DNA of 64,000 bases, from the NCBI RefSeq assembly GCF_032854445.1, contig NC_088295.1:18279385-18343384 (forward strand). Direction: 5' to 3'. Origin of the DNA: Liolophura sinensis. Its lineage: Eukaryota > Mollusca > Polyplacophora > Chitonida > Chitonidae. The notes beneath the pieces are model-generated. The model ran no database searches and was not told the DNA's origin. It saw only the letters and a list, made by a program, of their open reading frames with translations. Shown here piece by piece: positions 35,110 to 46,208 of this stretch; positions within the stretch are counted from its first letter, which is position 1, and each line of letters starts with the position of its first letter. Position numbers and translations under genes: made by a program.

Positions 35110-36259
35110 AACAGAATACTGAACTTTCACCGATATTACACAATATCTCGGGACGGGTACCATCACTGAATTTGACCTTTAGTCAAAACTGGAATCATTG
35201 TGATATTACCTCACCCCTTTGGTGTATATATCGGTGTAGCCCCATGATTGATTGATTGATTGATAATGCCAACATAGTAGTTGACATTTGATAGTTGTTG
35301 CTACAGTTACAGGTGATCCAGTTTCTTGTACTATTTTTTTTCATGTAGTGATGTAGGAACATAACCGGATCTTTAGCATCAACGTCCTTGTATTTAGGGA
35401 TATAAAACTGTTGTTGTTTATTGTTGAACTGAAATTTCTGTCTGGCCCTTCAGCAATTCATATTTATTTCATCACTGGGATTCATGGTGTCTCGTCAGTC
35501 TTAATTTGCCTTCACAAGTACCAAAATTCCAAGGCGCTCCTAAAAGGTGAATGAGTTCATGAGAACTGGTACTCACTATAGACTTTCAGATAAAAAGGAA
35601 ATATAATCGCTCTACACTTGAACAGTGGCAACAACTGGAAGATATTCCCGCTACAATAAGATGTCATTATTTAGGCTGTGGCGTAAAACACGATCTCGAT
35701 TTCCTGCCTTTTAATGGGTAGTAATTTTTGTTCTCTGTCGCACTTTAGAAAGATTATTATTAATGACGTGGTTGACGCAGAAGACTTAGGTCATACTTCT
35801 TTGTGGGTGAACAGCATAAACGAATAGTCCAAGGACCAGTGATATACTTGGTTAATACTTGTGTCCTATGTTAGAAGTGACAGGCTACAGATAAGGAGAG
35901 TTCTCAGTGGTCGGTATACGGAGCGGTTGGCAGATCTGACCAGTTAGATTGAGTTAAGATATAACAATTTTTATGTGACCAAAATGTAATGTTGATAGGC
36001 ATATCTATAAATAAAGCAACGAACAAATGTCTAATTAACGCGTAAGTTGTGATGTCTAGATAATTAATAACCCACTGAGTGTTCGTGTTGCTGGCCATAA
36101 TTTCTTTGACCAGTATGTAAAGAACATGCGTTCCAGCACAAATGTTTTTCCATCACACATGTGTAAAATTTGATTTAAATGGTTATATTTTTTACTTAAA
36201 AGAGTAAAAATCGAGAACACTTGATACATTTAAAATGCAAAAGTCGTTTAGTGGAATAG
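35110..36259. other. Unassigned DNA
   Basis: Contains a (gatt)n run at about 35246-35263. No gene recognised. Confidence 0.5.
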
Positions 36260-36802
36260 GCCTTAGAGCAGGAACACTCTGGAACATTCTTGTTGCACCC
36301 AGTTCAGGTCATGAATGAAGCTTTGTTAAGGTATCACCACAAAGCATACGCTGGAATCTTATTTCCAAGATTAATACCTAGAAGTTTAGACCTAAAGCCT
36401 CACTAGGTGAGAACATCTCCCAGTCAGCCTCAGCTAAGCTTGGTCATTACGATTGGCGTCCAAGACTAACAAGCGTGTGGGCGCGCGCTTCAGTCACGAA
36501 GTAACTCCAGGAATAATTTGTTTAAGTCTTTGAATGGTCTTTAAGGACATACTTCATGTGGTCGGAAAAAAACGGTCAAGTCCAATAGGAATTTGTTTGT
36601 GACAATTTTAAGAATTAAGTGTCCCAATGTCGAGGCACGAACTAGGAATAGGCATAATACACCTGCTGTCTCGATACAGTTTTTTTTATACAGGTTGAGA
36701 GTATAAGCCCGCTGTACGTTGACGTATCTTCCATGAGCTGACAAGCTGACTATACAAATGACATAAAACTCTCCATCGAATACAGCAATGAGCGGCGTGG
36801 GA

Positions 36803-37156
36803 GTGGCGGGCATGCTGGTTAGACCGGCTTATCGCCGACAGAATTGGTGAAAAATTTGGAAGTCAGTTGAAGATGATGGGGGCGAGAGTGGCGGGCATGC
36901 TGGTTAGACCGGTTTATCGCCGACAGAATTGGTGAAAAATTTGGAAGTCAGTTGAAGATGGTGGGGGCGGGAGTGGCGGGCATGCTGGTTAGACCAACTT
37001 ATCGCCGACAGAATTGGTGAAAAATCTGGAAGTCAGTTGAAGATGGTGGGGGCGGGAGAGGCGGACATGCTGGTTAGACCGGCTTATCGCCGACAGAATT
37101 GGTGAAAAATTTGGAAGTCAGTTGAAGATGGTGGGGGCGGGAGTGTCGGGCATGGT
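36803..37156. repeat. 85-bp minisatellite, 4.1 copies
   Basis: The unit starts 'gtggcgggcatgctggttag', includes 'accggcttatcgccgacaga' and ends 'gatggtgggggcggga'. Unit starts are at 36803, 36888, 36973, 37058 and 37143. Copies are over about 95 percent alike by eye. Confidence 0.95.
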
Positions 37157-37299
37157 TAAAGTTACATATAAAAGAACATTGCAAATGGTTTGCAAAATTT
37201 TTTAAATTTTTGGACTTACGTGAAATGTTTAATCACATAACTATACTGACTAAATTAATGCCTGGTGAAAAAATGCCCTTGGCGTCAAAGACCATTTTG

Positions 37300-37445
37300 T
37301 GAGATGTTCTGCAACATACTGTGTATGGTCGTGGGTTACCCACAGGCTTACCCAGTTTCCTCCAACCATAATGTTAGCCGCCGTCGTATAAGTGAAATAT
37401 TTGTAAGTGCGGAGTAAAAAAAACAATGAAATCAATAAATAAATG
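37300..37445 (+). repeat. SINE 3' portion, plus orientation
   Basis: 'gtatggtcgtgggttaccca', 'ccaaccataatgttagccgc', 'cgtcgtataagtgaaatatt' and a terminal 'caataaataaatga'. The tRNA head is missing. Confidence 0.8.
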
Positions 37446-37673
37446 AGGATGTGGAGAACTCGGGGACGAATTTTTATTAGGTCTCTCAGGCATCATTTCC
37501 GAGAGCAAACACGCTGGCTGGTTCCGCGTTGGGGTCAGTATTTCTTGATGGTCTACTCTCTGACCTGTGCTTCCGTCAGGTAAAACAGACTGTGACTTTC
37601 TCAGTGGTATAACTGAGATCAATTGTGAGATATCAGCCTGTCATTACCATATAACGGTGACAAGATAGACACA

Positions 37674-37831
37674 TTTGATACAATTTATTTGTTTATTTGA
37701 TTGGTGTTTTACGCCATACGCAAGAATGGTTCACTGATACGTCCAACGACCATCCAAAGTTGCTGGCTCAGAGACTCCTGGATCATTGCGCAGCACTAGC
37801 ACGGTAACGGCTAGGCCAGTCTTTGATACAA
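37674..37831 (-). repeat. SINE flanked by an exact 10-bp target duplication
   Basis: 'tttgatacaa' occurs at 37674-37683 and 37822-37831, on either side of a shortened SINE ('gattggtgttttacgccata' ... 'actcctggatcattgcgcag'). The paralogous segment R1 has one copy of this decamer (31289-31298) and no insertion, so R1 is the empty site. Confidence 0.9.
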
Positions 37832-38960
37832 AGTGCATCTGTCTAAAGTGACGGAAGTGACTGAGAATAATTATTTATAATCTGCATTTGAAAGAGCTGA
37901 CATTTTCGGTGATAAACTATAGATTGGCTTCCTTCCAAATAGATTGATAGCTTTCTGTTGTCGAGATGTATTTCGCCATCAGAACACTTTGTCTTCCTCA
38001 GTACCCGACGGGTCATCAACAAATCTCACGGTGGATTGTCCACCGGACGAATTAGTTAGGATTACAAACCGACGTCTGAAGCAGATATACATGTACCAAT
38101 TACCTAGGAAAAATTGAGTGGTTATTTGTATTATAATATCCATGTTGTGAGATTCAGGTGTGAAGGTACTTTTTAAAGCTAAAGCTTCATTTGTCTTTCA
38201 TTCTCATGTAATATTGCTCGCCAAACAAAGAAACCTAGTCTGGAACTCTCGCAAACGCGCATATTTGTCTCCACAACCATAATGTGGCCAGACGGGTATT
38301 ATAATATATAAGCTACCCTGGTCATGCAAAGGATGTGGCATGAAAGCAGGAGACGACACGAAATCAGTGTCATGAAAGACCCGGCCAAGTGCCGTAAAAC
38401 ATTAGGGATTTCGTTTATTGGCTTGTATACACATGACTCTCTGGCATGTCATCTCTCTGTCCATACAAATTCTATTAAAGATATGGCATTTAATTATAAG
38501 TTTGGTTTACAAGGCTTGGCACAGAATTAAACAACATCCATTTCGTGTACAGATTCTATATTTCCCTTATTGCCAGAGGTAAGAATTGCTGGCAGATTGT
38601 GAAGAGATTGGGACATGAATCATTGGCGTTTTGAAGAACGTGGGCGATTGCTCTGCAGCTAATGCTCATTTATAAAAACGAATGTGGACTAGAAATGGTC
38701 CGGGTTCTATCAGCGAAGCTTGCTAATATGGTTAAGCTACGCTATAGGAAGTTCATGATGCCGAGGACAGGTCAGAAGTCCAGCCTAATCATCTTCCTGT
38801 CAATAAGGTAGACGTGTACAGGATACCACTAGACACATGTGTCTAAACGGCAGATCGCGTCCGAAGATTCAGACCCATTTAATAAAAATCTTCCTTCGGG
38901 TCAAGGTTTTAAGCGGGAAAGTAGTTTATGTAAGCCCCACAACGAAGGCCTTGAGTCTTC

Positions 38961-39248
38961 ACAATGGAGGTTGTCATTTACTTGCTCTTGAAGTCCCTAA
39001 TCCCTAGACAGTTCCCTTGTGTTGCACCCGCAGATGTCGATAAGGTCAGACTCACTGTTGCTTTCTTTTATTTTTCGAGTCATGATGTTGTTATAAACCA
39101 TGATCTGAGTGTGAAATTTTAAAAAAGGCATAATATTGTAACCCGATTAACAGCCTCTACTTTTACCAGTACTGCTGCTACCAATTGCATTTATCATCAC
39201 GCTTTAAGGCTAATTTACTCCCTTTGATATATGAATCCCTTGAATTTA
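38961..39248. other. Unassigned flank
   Basis: No gene or clear repeat recognised between R2 and the retrotransposon. Confidence 0.4.
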
Positions 39249-39430
39249 CAACTAAAACCAAAAAACAGAATTTGTCAAATCCAACATACAGATCCAATAC
39301 AGATTAATATTTTACCAATAAGATTGACCTGCTGCTCTACACAAAATTATACACACAGTATAATATAGTGTAAAACCTATTGTTTCTGAACACTTACGTT
39401 TCCACAGTATACATTTACCACAGCAGTAAC
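39249..39430 (-). repeat. LTR-like repeat, 3' copy
   Basis: Shares 'aactaaaacca', 'acacacagtataatatagtg' and 'cttacgtttccacagtatac' plus 'atttaccacagcagtaa' with 45970-46208. Confidence 0.75.
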
Positions 39431-39814
39431 GGACGGCCATATGACGGACTGGCCACATCCATGAAAATCACCAGCATCACATGTTGTTAAGAATAATTCA
39501 CAATCACTGCAGAACAATGAACGGTCACAGACACGTTCCTTTAACATCTGCAAGTCCTTGGTTATCCTTGAAATGCACTGAACAACTGCCATATCAGTTC
39601 ATTTCAAACAGCCCATATAGCACATCTACCAGTTACATCACTTGTTCAGTTTTTTATGTCCACAACTTCTGTCATCATATCACGATGACATGTATATGTA
39701 ATGCATAAGTCTGTCACAGAATCTCCAGATCTCATTAACATCAGTCAGTTTCTCAGTCCACATAAAAGAGTTCACTAAATGTTCAGATCATATGATATGG
39801 AAACTGATGGTAAA

Positions 39815-40260
39815 TCACATTACAATCTGGTAAACTGGTGTCAGTTTGAGGCACGGCCTGTACTCCACAGATAGACGGCACATCAAGATGGTCATTAGTG
39901 AACCATTTCGGAGGAACCACAGCCCGACGTTAAACTGGAACTGGGCTGGGTTCTGCTGCACGTGGTATACACGCTGTGTTCCTAGACACTTCATGGTGTC
40001 TTGCTGCAGGCACATTACAGTGTAAGTACCTCTCGTCATCTGAGGTTTCTTCATCTTCACTTTCAGGCATAAAATGTGCATTGTCCCCAGGTTTCTCCCT
40101 TGTTTTCTTGGCTGGCTGTATTGAATTGGCATTATGTATTGTCAGTGGCAAACCATCACACTGTAGCAGCAAACTGCACTGCAACACACGTGTTCTGCCT
40201 TCTCCAGTTTCAGGCCGCGCCTCATAAACAGGACTGTAATTCGCCACCCTTTTTTCACAA
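39815..40260 (-). pseudogene. gypsy pol C-terminal region
   Basis: The minus-strand reading NPVYEARPE-like SPVYEARPETGEGRTRVLQC matches the segment after the integrase core in metazoan gypsy elements, where a chromodomain-like or GPY/F-related tail follows. An acidic stretch (ESEDEETSDDE) comes next. Frame changes are present. Confidence 0.7.
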
Positions 40261-40453
40261 CAAGAACAGTTCGTCCAAGTGTGACCTCATTAAACAGGGA
40301 CCATCACGTTTAGAGAGATTTCTCACCAACACTGTCACCTGGTAATAGGGCTTGAGCGCGAATCATACCTTGTCTTTCCTTCCAAAACCTTGGAAGAGTT
40401 TTCACCAGCAGTCTTGTAGGTATTTCTCAACCATGTTTCCACTGTGGGACAAA

Positions 40454-41328
40454 TTAAGTATGACTTTCCGGATGACCATCAGGTAACTCAAAGATCAGAT
40501 CAGCAGGAAGTCTACGATTCCTCCCAAAGAGCAGGAAGTATGGAGCATAACCTGTTGTATCATTCCTTGCACAGTTGTAGGCAAATACCATTTTGTTCAC
40601 ATGGGCTGCCCAATTCGACTTGGGATCTTCAGGTAAGGTTTTCAACATTTCAAGCAAAGTTCGATTTAATTTTTCCACTTGCCTATTGCATTGGAGGTGG
40701 TAAGGCGTAGCTCTGGGTTTGGCTATCCCTGTCAACCTGTGGATGTCAGCAAACATCTGCTTCTCGAACTCCAGGTCCTGGTTATGAAGAAGTTTTGCTG
40801 GGAGACCGAATTTCATCACAAAGTCATAAAATGTCTTTGTCGCTGCTGTTTACCAGATTTGTTTTTGTGTAAGCAAAAGCAAATCGGGTGAAGTGGCCTA
40901 CAGGTAATCAAATGTACTCGAAACCTCCCTTGCTCTTTTCCAGTTTCAAGAATCCACTGAGACTAATGGGGGAAATCGACGTTAACTGCTCCATAAGGGC
41001 CTTCTCAGGTACTGTTGGAACTTTGTTCTTTAGACAGGGACAAGTTTGGGTAATGTGATGTTCAATGTACGTGGTCATGCGTGGCCAGCAGAAACAGCTT
41101 CTGGCTAACGCACATATTCCTTCCAAGGTGACCCATATCATCATGTAGCTGCTTCATCACCTCCTTCTTATACTTACAGGGAAGAACTACTTGTCTACGC
41201 TTCTCTCCTGAAACAACAGTGTCTCTAGACAATAAGGCGTCACTACCCAAAACAAGTTTCCTCCACTCATGTAGCAATGCCGCAGAGTACCTGGTGTCTC
41301 CATGATTTCCTTCAGAGTTTCCTGTCAA
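40454..41328 (-). pseudogene. gypsy integrase
   Basis: Two to three minus-strand frames. The N-terminal HHCC zinc-binding region is at 41328-40990 (LHDDMGHLGRN, then WPRMTTYIEHHITQTCPCLK), with a frameshift inside it. The core follows at 40819-40454 (HRLTGIAKPRATPYHLQCNR, QVEKLNRTLLEMLKTL), the segment around the last catalytic residue. In canonical gypsy integrases 'HPQGNGQVERFNR' holds the Glu; here QVEKLNR retains it. Confidence 0.85.
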
Positions 41329-41555
41329 GTGTTTTCAACTTCAGAGCCACACGAGTCTTCGTTTTGTGCTTGTTTTAGGTCATTCTTAGAGATGGTCATA
41401 TGTTTCCCTAATGACCTCTTCTGTATCTAAATCCACATCTGATGTCAATGACTGTATCGTGGCTACCTGGTGTGTCTGTTGAGCCAACACAGTCGTTACA
41501 ACTGTGCTCAGTACACTCGCTGAAACCGTTTCTGTACATTCTGACATGCGCTTCT

Positions 41556-41783
41556 TTATGTCATACGGAAGGCGTGACAGACCATCTGCATCCGCATTAG
41601 CTTTCCCTTGTAGCGGATAGTGAAGTTAAAATCTGATACCCATCTGTGCCTGGCACACTCCAGTCTTCTAGTCTTTAGAATGTAGGTCACCGGATTATTG
41701 TCACTATAGACATCAAATAATGGGGAAAAGTACAAACAATCTCGGATCCATGCAGTATCCATCCTTAGATACCTAATGTCCAA
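41556..41783 (-). pseudogene. gypsy RNase H, partial
   Basis: FDVYSDNNPVTYILKTRRLE and HRWVSDFNFTIRYKGK are typical of the RNase H domain of Ty3/gypsy pol; YSDNNP carries an expected catalytic Asp. The segment between it and the RT is shortened. Confidence 0.85.
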
Positions 41784-42455
41784 AATAGCAAACCTGACGC
41801 TTGAACATTTAACTTTTGGAAGGCTTTAGTTTCACACCAGCGACTTTCAGTGTTTGCAGTATCATTTACACGACCATCAAAATCGTTGCTGAAGGTTAAA
41901 ACACTGTCCATACAGGGGGTACACATTTTTTCTCTCTCATCAGGTAAGGTCTTTTCCGTGAATACACCAGGCCCTCCAATCAAACCAAAGGGTATTCGCA
42001 TCAATCGACAAACCTCATGGCATGACGAAGGCTGTCAGGTTGCGACTCTCACGAGCCACAAATCCTTGGTGATATGCCTTCCCTTGATCTAGCAAAGGAA
42101 ACAAAGATTTTCCTTTTCGAGTATTTAATGCGTCCCGAATCCGAGGAATCGGTTGACGTTCCGGAACAGTTTTGAGATTCAGTTGGCGAAAGTCTATACA
42201 CAGTCTTAAAGGTCCTTCTTTTTTTCTAACACAAACCACAGGACGAGTACTCAGACGTGCTTTCCTTTATCCAACCTTTGCCAATAAGATCTGTGAAGTA
42301 ATCCTTTACCTCCTGGTGAAGTGGTGGCGAAATAGAGACGTATGTTCTCTGAACCGGTGTTGTGTCTTTAATGTTGATTAAAGAAGCTGAAGCTCCAAAT
42401 CAGGAGCATATCCTATATCATCATCCCTGGAAAAGGCGTTGCACTCCTCCCGAAT
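41765..42455 (-). pseudogene. gypsy reverse transcriptase, broken
   Basis: Minus-strand frames give DTTPVQRTYVSISPPLHQEV and GKGWIKESTSEYSS (RT N-terminus), GPLRLCIDFRQLNLKTVPER (motif A neighbourhood), LLDQGKAYHQGF, RIPFGLIGGPGVF, and at the YxDD position CMDS, so the second catalytic Asp is lost. The frame is broken near 42237 and near 42010. Confidence 0.85.
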
Positions 42456-43226
42456 ACTGGAAGTATGGACTGTGGATTCTTAACAACTCCAAACGTCTTA
42501 CAGAAGAACTTGATGCTCATATGCATATACCGTACAAAGACGTATGGGATTTCTCTACTCTCTATACTACGATTCCTCACAAAGATCTTATTGAAAGAAT
42601 ATCGTCGTTAATTGTCCCGGTATTTACTAAAACAGGTCACCGTTACATTAACGTCGGAAGCAATTAGGCTTTCTTTTGCTCTACTATTTATAAAGGTTAC
42701 CTTCAAGACCAGCTCATGCTGGCTTCCTCTCCGGCCGTACGTGGCAATTGTGCGCCTCTTTTGGCAGGCCTATACCTGTTTTCATATGAATACGACTATA
42801 TGCGGAAATTACCTAAACGTAAAATCTTTAAAGCTCGATCCTTTTCATTTACCAAGCGGTATATTGATGATCTACTGGCGTTAAATAACCCCCATATTGC
42901 TGAGGCGGTGAAGGAAATCTATCCGCCTTCATTGGATTTAAAGGAGACACCAGATAGTCCTGATGGTACATCTTTTTTGGATCTATATCTGTGCATCAGC
43001 AAAGGGTCCTGCAAATGGCGTATACATATCTCGCCTTGTAGCATTTGTCAGATCTTGCGTTAATAGTGATGACTTTAATCTGCGTCACAAGTTGCTAGTT
43101 CAAAAACTGGTTTGTCAAGGATACTCCATCAAACGCCTTCATTCTAAGTTTTTCAAATTTTACAATAACACTCTCGTTGGCAGGTATGGAAAGAGCGTTC
43201 AGAATCTCTGGCGACCTGCATTGTGA
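42456..43226 (+). pseudogene. Reverse transcriptase of Penelope-like type, degenerate, containing a SINE-derived patch
   Basis: The frame shows VWDFSTLYTTIPHKDLIERI (motif A region), NCAPLLAGLYLFSYEYDYMR, SFTKRYIDDLLALNN (catalytic YIDD), SFLDLYLCISKG, and after a frameshift near 43015 GVYISRLVAFVRSCVNSDDF and KLVCQGYSIKRL. One in-frame TAG is at 42665-42667. The stretch usually ending in G-x-P-M-G-T-NCAPLL is missing and replaced by 11-12 codons from a SINE. The RT identity is clear; assigning it to Penelope-like rather than another non-LTR class rests on the YIDD-LxLNN and DFSTLYTTIPH patterns and is moderately sure. No GIY-YIG domain is seen. Confidence 0.75.
42709..42744 (+). repeat. 36-bp SINE fragment inside the RT reading frame
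   Basis: 'ccagctcatgctggcttcct' followed by 'ctccggccgtacgtgg' matches the SINE body downstream of its B box (compare 18812-18850) and keeps the RT frame open. Confidence 0.8.
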
Positions 43227-43975
43227 TCAACCACATAGACGGCGCTGTTATCCATATGTACATATCTATCACGTACATGGTATTTAACAACGTAGATGGC
43301 GCTGGATGCCCAGTGTAACCGTCTATCTTGTATGTCATGTGTAACATCATAGATGGCGCCTCTTGTAGTATGAGATCTTTACATATTAACGGGAAAGACG
43401 TAATGCTCCGTTACTTTGGAATCACAATCTGATCGGTTAGAGTCTGTAACGTTCGTCATTTTCGAGCTGTATCTAATACCGCTTAACCTGGGGCTAGTGT
43501 CCGTAAAGGTAGCCATGCTCATTACATCAGCATGATGCCTTTATGAACAGTTGCAATCAAAGCGCGACTGAGATACTTGTTTAACTGTTATTTGACCTGG
43601 AACTCATTCATGGACTACGAATTTGAACTTTGATATGGAATTCATGCCTGGGATATCCACTGTCTGCCCGGCATCATTGAAACCTGATGACCGCTTCTCT
43701 CTTGTGTGTTACCGGGTTTATTTCTTATTTGTATAATTTCTTATATACCTTGTCTTTGTGAGCTAGTGTTAAACGTTGTTTTGGAAATGAATCTTGCGAT
43801 TATCGACTTGGAACGCCTTTTACGGACTACAAATGGTATATGAATGTCGGACATGACGCTTATATTTACCTGTTGAAGTGTTCAAAGACGAATATGTCAG
43901 GGAACAATAATGTCACGATCAGTGTTTTGAACAGCGACGTTGATGTGACATGCTGATCTCTTGGGTACTTGAATG

Positions 43976-44420
43976 AAAGTATCATTTAACATCACCCCCT
44001 CTAGCCACTCCATTTCAAAATCTGGTACAAACAGTGCATGTTGAGTGTTTCCTGCATACACGAGTAGTACATCGGTGTGTTGTTACTTGTCCCTAGCTTC
44101 ACGTCGTCCTAACTTCACACGTTCTATGTCATTTTTCCCTTGTTTATCAAATTAACAACAGCTCTGATCTCTCGCTGTTTCACACCTGGTAAAGCTTGGC
44201 TCAAGTCTTTTCCCACGTTGCCACTTTCCAGTTTTCTATGACATTATATCCAGTGATGGGTATTTTGGCCTCAGGATGACTAGAAACCAAGAATGGAACT
44301 TTCAGTCATTGTTTTCTATTAATTAAAAATGTCAGCTCAACCTAACCATTAATTGGAATGGTACTCCCATTAACACTGTGAAGTGTCAAGTCCTCCATAA
44401 AGTCACTCACTGGTTGGATT
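43976..44420 (-). pseudogene. gypsy protease and pol start, degenerate
   Basis: Minus-strand reading LKVPFLVSSHPEAKIPITGY then NVIENWK (about 44310-44225) matches the end of retropepsin domains of gypsy elements (I-T/L-G-x-N-V-I-E). GNTQHALFVPDFEMEWLEGV (about 44050-43985) follows as pol linker. Stops interrupt the frame and the catalytic D-S/T-G is not clearly seen. Confidence 0.6.
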
Positions 44421-44584
44421 TCTACAGAATTTATTTGATTGATGTTTTACGCCGTACTCAAGAATATTTCACTTATACAACGACGGCCAGCATTATGGTG
44501 GGTGGAAACCGGGCAGAGCCCAGGGGAAACCCACGGCCATCCGCAGATTGCTGCAGACCTTCCTACTTATGGATTTTTACAGAA
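44416..44584 (-). repeat. SINE inserted in the gypsy element, 14-bp target duplication
   Basis: 'ggatttctacagaa' (44416-44429) and 'ggatttttacagaa' (44571-44584) flank a 5'-truncated SINE ('gattgatgttttacgccgta' ... 'ccgcagattgctgcagacct'). One mismatch in the duplication. Confidence 0.9.
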
Positions 44585-44689
44585 GAAAATCTGTTTGTCA
44601 GCATTTGCATGGGAATGAGAGAACACCATTCAAGTCACAGTCCATTGTACATTTTTCACCAACTAATTTTACCATTGTGGTCTTTTGTC

Positions 44690-45950
44690 TTTGTGAAAAA
44701 TGGTAAATAGTTCCTCGTAACTGCTGCAAAGACATTATTATCCCCTGTGGATTTCTTCTTGCAGCCTACTTTGAAATGATCTTTACTGCCATAATACCAA
44801 CAGTGGCGACACTGTTTCACCATGTCACTACCTCATGAGTTAGAACAACCAGGGTTAACGATATTTGTCGTTGTTTTTCACTGATTGACATTGCTTTGTT
44901 TCATCAACATAAACATTTCTTTCAGTTCAGCAATTTCTTTCTTCAATTCTGCCTGTTCATTTTGATGCGCATTTTCCTTTTGGACTTGGTCAACCTCGGG
45001 TTGGAAACTTGAATTTTCCCCTTAAATCCTTTAATTATTAAACACCCTCAGATTCACGTCCAGATATTTGGTTCAATCTCTGAATCAGAATTTCATCTGA
45101 AATAGTTCTGTCCTCTAACTCTGGTCTCATTTCATTTCTCTTTTTAAAGGATTCTTAGAACACTGAGCAGATAGTCTTGGTAGTCTTCTTAAGGTCATTG
45201 TGTCAAATTACATAAGTCTGTATACCAGTCACTTGCATCCTTTTCCGTATAATGTGACCGAATAATGCCCATTACAATGGATAACTTGAGATCTTCTCTA
45301 CTTTCAAGATATGTCCTTAGCGCTGTTCCAGCAGTCACAGCTCTAACGACGGCTTCGACAATCTTCAGGGCCTAATCTGGCATCAGAAGGGCAGGGGGTG
45401 GAACCACCAGTGAAGGGCACCCCACTGTTGAATATTTCGATTCTCATACATTTTTAAGGGCCTAGGTTCCTACGGTTGACCTCCACCCTACGTGCACACC
45501 ACAACACGTACCTAGCACGAAAATTCAGTCTTTGGATGGCTTGTATTTACTGATATGTGGAGAACTCTGCCATCCCCGATGACATGTGCATCTGATCATC
45601 ACATTGTATCATAGATACCCCAGACCATAATTTAAAAATTGTTTGTTGTGGGTAACAAACCATTTTTTCTGAAGTCGAATCGGGTCGGCCGGCATTTTTT
45701 TTTTGAACACATTCTGAATGCTAGTTGAATTATTGCGGGTTCAATTTTCGTCAGCTGCTTCAGGGCGTACATTTCCGAGTTTAAATGCTCTTTAAAACTT
45801 TGTTTTCATAACCAAGTTCTTTCAAACTGAAGTCAAATGTTCCTTCTTGACTCTGGATCCAACATTAAATTTGAGTAAATTTACGAACATTAAACCTAAA
45901 CAACTGAAGTTAAAAGGCATTCATTGCTTTCGCCACTGTGGCGAAGGGAC
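44690..45950 (-). pseudogene. gypsy gag remnants with zinc-knuckle-like motif
   Basis: Minus strand near 44835-44740 reads MVKQCRHCWYYGSKDHFKVG then CKKK, a C-x2-C...H-x4-C knuckle with a longer than usual gap (7 instead of 4 residues before His). Upstream, near 45000-44890, QNEQAELKKEIAELKEMFML suggests a coiled coil. The rest, up to the 5' LTR, has no clear domain. Confidence 0.55.
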
Positions 45951-45969
45951 GCCAATTTTCTTTCGCCTC

Positions 45970-46208
45970 ACAGAAATTATATTCGCCAAACTAAAACCAA
46001 CAAACAGAATTTGTTAAAATTTGCAAAATTACAATTTTACCAATCAGACCGACCAAATGCTTTAAACAAAATTATACACACAGTATAATATAGTACACAC
46101 AGTATAATACAGTTCACACAGTATAATACAGTTCACACAGTATAATATAATGTGAAACTGTTTCTGAACAATTACGTTTCCACAGTATACATTTACCACA
46201 GCAGTAAT
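45970..46208 (-). repeat. LTR-like repeat, 5' copy, with internal 19-bp expansion
   Basis: Matches 39249-39430 but contains four tandem copies of a 19-bp unit 'cacacagtataatacagtt' (about 46076-46150) where the other copy has one. The array makes this copy longer. Confidence 0.75.

Larger units (their letters stand above)
36260..38960 (+). repeat. Dispersed segment family, copy R2
   Basis: Collinear with R1 (30000-32190) in the same orientation. R2 has acquired an 85-bp tandem array (36803-37156) and two SINEs (37300-37445 and 37684-37821) that R1 lacks, which explains its greater length. A third, partial relative is at 55960-58780. Confidence 0.6.
42456..43975 (+). mobile_element. Nested Penelope-like retroelement fragment (approximate limits)
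   Basis: Gypsy pol coding on the minus strand breaks off near 42455 and resumes near 43975 (GNTQHALFVPDFEMEWLEGV), so about 1.5 kb was inserted. The insert carries a plus-strand reverse transcriptase (separate entry) followed by non-coding sequence with three short 'agatggcgct'-like repeats at about 43227-43360. The limits are inferred from where gypsy homology ends, not from visible target duplications. Confidence 0.6.
39249..46208 (-). mobile_element. Degraded Ty3/gypsy-like LTR retrotransposon with nested insertions
   Basis: LTR-like direct repeats at 39249-39430 and 45970-46208 enclose, on the minus strand from right to left, gag remnants (45.0-44.7 kb), protease (~44.35-44.2 kb), the start of pol (~44.0 kb), a Penelope-like insertion, then reverse transcriptase, RNase H, integrase and a C-terminal tail (42.45-39.9 kb). 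The order gag-PR-RT-RH-INT is that of Ty3/gypsy. Several frameshifts and stops make it inactive. Exact LTR ends and target duplication could not be fixed. Confidence 0.85.
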
